From NCBI RefSeq assembly GCF_008369935.1, contig NZ_VTUZ01000024.1, positions 1 through 64,000 of the forward strand: a stretch of DNA of 64,000 nucleotides, read 5' to 3'. The notes beneath the pieces are model-generated. The model did no database searches. It was not told the DNA's origin and worked only from the letters and a program-made list of their open reading frames with translations. The stretch is from Paraburkholderia panacisoli (GTDB taxonomy: Bacteria > Pseudomonadota > Gammaproteobacteria > Burkholderiales > Burkholderiaceae). Positions 62,426-64,000 of the stretch are shown piece after piece (within the stretch, counting starts at the first letter, position 1; each line of letters begins with the position of its first letter). A program made the translations under genes and the position numbers.

Positions 62426-63148
62426 TTATTCCGGCAGTTCGGCCGCGCCCATGCGCCGCGCGATCACGCGCGCGCGTTGGGCCAGATAGGCGGATCCCCG
62501 GTGCTCGTCGAAATATTTGGGCCGCGGCAGCATCACCGCGAGGCGCGCGGACTGCGCCGCGTTCAGCTTGCTCGCCGATGTCTTGTAGTAATACTGAGCG
62601 GCGGCCTCGGCCCCATACACGCCGTTGCCCCACTCGACGGAGTTCAGATAGATCTCGAAGATGCGTTCCTTATCCATCAAGGTTTCGAGCATCCACGTGA
62701 TGATCAGCTCCTGGCCCTTGCGGATATAACTCTTCTCACGCGACAGAAACAGATTGCGCGCGAGCTGCTGGGTGATCGTCGAACCGCCGCGCACGATCCT
62801 GCCCTTCGCCTTGTTGCGCTCCCACGCTTGCAGGATCGCGTCGGTCTCGTAGCCGTTGTTGTTGACGAAATTCGCGTCTTCGGAAGCGATGATCGCGCGC
62901 TTCAGATTGCGCGAGATCTGCTCGTAGGGCACCCACGTATGCTGCACCGACAGATCCGGCCGATCCTGCGACAGGCGCCACGCGTCCGAGCGCATGAACG
63001 CGGTCGAGCGCGGATTCACGTAATTCCAGACCGCGATCTGTGTGAAGTAGAACGCCTGCGTCGCGAGCCACGCGATCACCAGCACGGCGCCCAGATAAAC
63101 CATCCATCGCACCGGACTGGGCCGGCTTGCGCGCCGCGTTGCTGTCAT
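62426..63148 (-). CDS. mtgA: Monofunctional biosynthetic peptidoglycan transglycosylase
   Basis: A 240-residue GT51 enzyme that polymerises lipid II into glycan strands. It has one N-terminal membrane anchor (about 14-36) and the GT51 motifs AIIASEDANFVNNNG (catalytic Glu), GGSTITQQLARNLFLSREKS, RKGQELIITWMLE and EIYLNSVEWGNGVYG. Full length, so the rearrangement that truncated the MFS gene spared it. It lies 49 bases after aroE on the same strand. Confidence 0.95.
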   Translation of the reverse strand: MTATRRASRPSPVRWMVYLGAVLVIAWLATQAFYFTQIAVWNYVNPRSTAFMRSDAWRLSQDRPDLSVQHTWVPYEQISRNLKRAIIASEDANFVNNNGYETDAILQAWERNKAKGRIVRGGSTITQQLARNLFLSREKSYIRKGQELIITWMLETLMDKERIFEIYLNSVEWGNGVYGAEAAAQYYYKTSASKLNAAQSARLAVMLPRPKYFDEHRGSAYLAQRARVIARRMGAAELPE

Positions 63149-63197
63149 CGTGCGTCCAGTCTTCGAGTGAGTGAGTTCCGCCAGGCGCCGCGCCGGT

Positions 63198-64000
63198 CTA
63201 GGGGTGCGACGGCGCCGTCAGCAGCGCCCGCAGTTCGGCCAGCACCGGCGCGCCGTCCGGCCGCACGCCGCGCCACACGTAAAACGATTCGGCGGCCTGC
63301 TCGACCAGCATGCCGAGACCGTCGGCGCTGCGCGCGCCGAGCTTGCGTGCGTGTTCCATGAAGACCGTCGGATGCGCGCCGTACATCATGTCGTACGCGA
63401 GCGTGCCGGTGCCGAACGCACGGTCGTCGCACTCGGGCAACGACGCGTCGAGGCTTCCCGCCGTCGCGTTGACGATCACGTCGTAGCTGCCCGCTTCGAT
63501 CGCGCGCGCGCTGCCGCCCGTCAGACGGCACGCGGTGTCGCGCGCGGCCTGCGCGAACTGATCGACCAGCGCTTCGGCCTTCGCCGCAGTGCGGTTGACG
63601 ATCGTCAGCGTGTGCGGCGTGCGCTCCAGCATCGGCAGCACCACGCCGCGTGCGGCGCCGCCCGCGCCGAGCAACAGAATGCGTGCGCCCTTGAGCGATA
63701 CGCCGAGATTCACCTCGATGTCGCGCACCAGACCGAAGCCATCCGTGTTATCGCCGTAAACGCCGTGCGCGTCGATGCGCAACGTGTTCACCGCGCCGGC
63801 CGCCGCCGCGCGCGGCGAAAGCGTGTCGGCGAAAGCGTGCGCGTCGAGCTTGAACGGCACGGTCACGTTCAGGCCGCGCCCGCCCGCTTCGATGAACGCG
63901 CGCACGTGCGGCACGAACGCGTCCACCGGTGCGAGCAGGTGCCCGTATTCGACCGGCTCGCCGGTTTGCGCGGCGAAGCGGCCGTGAATGAACGGCGACT
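63198..64000 (-). CDS. aroE: Shikimate dehydrogenase (5' end beyond window)
   Basis: At least 267 residues of a partial gene; the frame runs off the right edge. The visible N-terminal part SPFIHGRFAAQTGE holds the shikimate-binding region, then NVTVPFK (catalytic Lys), GAVNTL, GDNTDGFGLV (Asp), the nucleotide motif LLGAGGAARGVVLPML and NRT. It reduces 3-dehydroshikimate with NADPH in aromatic amino acid synthesis. Followed by mtgA. Confidence 0.95.
   Translation of the reverse strand, partial: SPFIHGRFAAQTGEPVEYGHLLAPVDAFVPHVRAFIEAGGRGLNVTVPFKLDAHAFADTLSPRAAAAGAVNTLRIDAHGVYGDNTDGFGLVRDIEVNLGVSLKGARILLLGAGGAARGVVLPMLERTPHTLTIVNRTAAKAEALVDQFAQAARDTACRLTGGSARAIEAGSYDVIVNATAGSLDASLPECDDRAFGTGTLAYDMMYGAHPTVFMEHARKLGARSADGLGMLVEQAAESFYVWRGVRPDGAPVLAELRALLTAPSHP

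Overview
The window is about 64 kb of GC-rich chromosomal DNA, densely coded with short spacers. Protein sequences and gene order point to a betaproteobacterium of the Burkholderiaceae, most likely Paraburkholderia: rplM-rpsI-erpA, a bamE-dapB-exbB-exbD-leuS-lptE-holA-proA string divergent from fur, an Entner-Doudoroff locus with HexR, and allantoin genes beside a DctA carrier. The species call is inference from remembered gene content, not a database match.

Layout. 0.2-3.5 kb: erpA, rpsI and rplM with a sigma70 promoter, a candidate 93-nt sRNA with an anti-Shine-Dalgarno loop, an OsmC protein and rnpB. 3.5-6.5 kb: pyrC plus a DUF3025 gene, and a YafJ-type amidotransferase. 6.6-12.4 kb: gltIJKL glutamate/aspartate uptake, glutamate dehydrogenase and a LysR regulator. 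12.6-20.1 kb: purB, gluconate kinase and permease, eda-edd and hexR with two HexR-like operators. 20.2-30.5 kb: hemJ, then proA, holA, lptE, leuS, exbD, exbB, dapB and bamE on the minus strand, and fur divergent. 30.6-34.5 kb: allA, alc, dctA and a GntR regulator with palindromic operators. 34.6-40.2 kb: gap, tkt, a SpeE-like gene, a VOC gene and rsmE. 40.3-44.5 kb: a secreted barnase-type RNase and its barstar inhibitor, with a complete group II intron inserted just upstream, then a candidate structured RNA. 44.5-50.7 kb: maeB, thiL-pgpA-cinA, a DUF985 cupin and pyrF. 50.8-61.5 kb: a D-galactose/L-arabinose oxidative catabolism region (araFGH-type ABC transporter, two SDR dehydrogenases, lactonase, epimerase, KDPGal aldolase and kinase, IclR regulator), with a 54-bp tandem hairpin repeat between araF and araG. 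62-64 kb: the 3' remnant of an MFS transporter gene, mtgA, and aroE cut by the window edge.

Metabolic logic. Gluconate enters by the GntP-family permease, is phosphorylated by GntK, and passes through Edd and Eda to pyruvate and glyceraldehyde 3-phosphate; gap, tkt and maeB serve the same central metabolism. Galactose would be oxidised by a parallel non-phosphorylating route ending at DgoK and DgoA; the sugar-acid dehydratase is not in this window. The best leads are non-coding: the anti-SD sRNA, the structured RNA near 44.3 kb, the in-operon 54-bp repeats, and the intron separating a toxic RNase gene from its upstream DNA.
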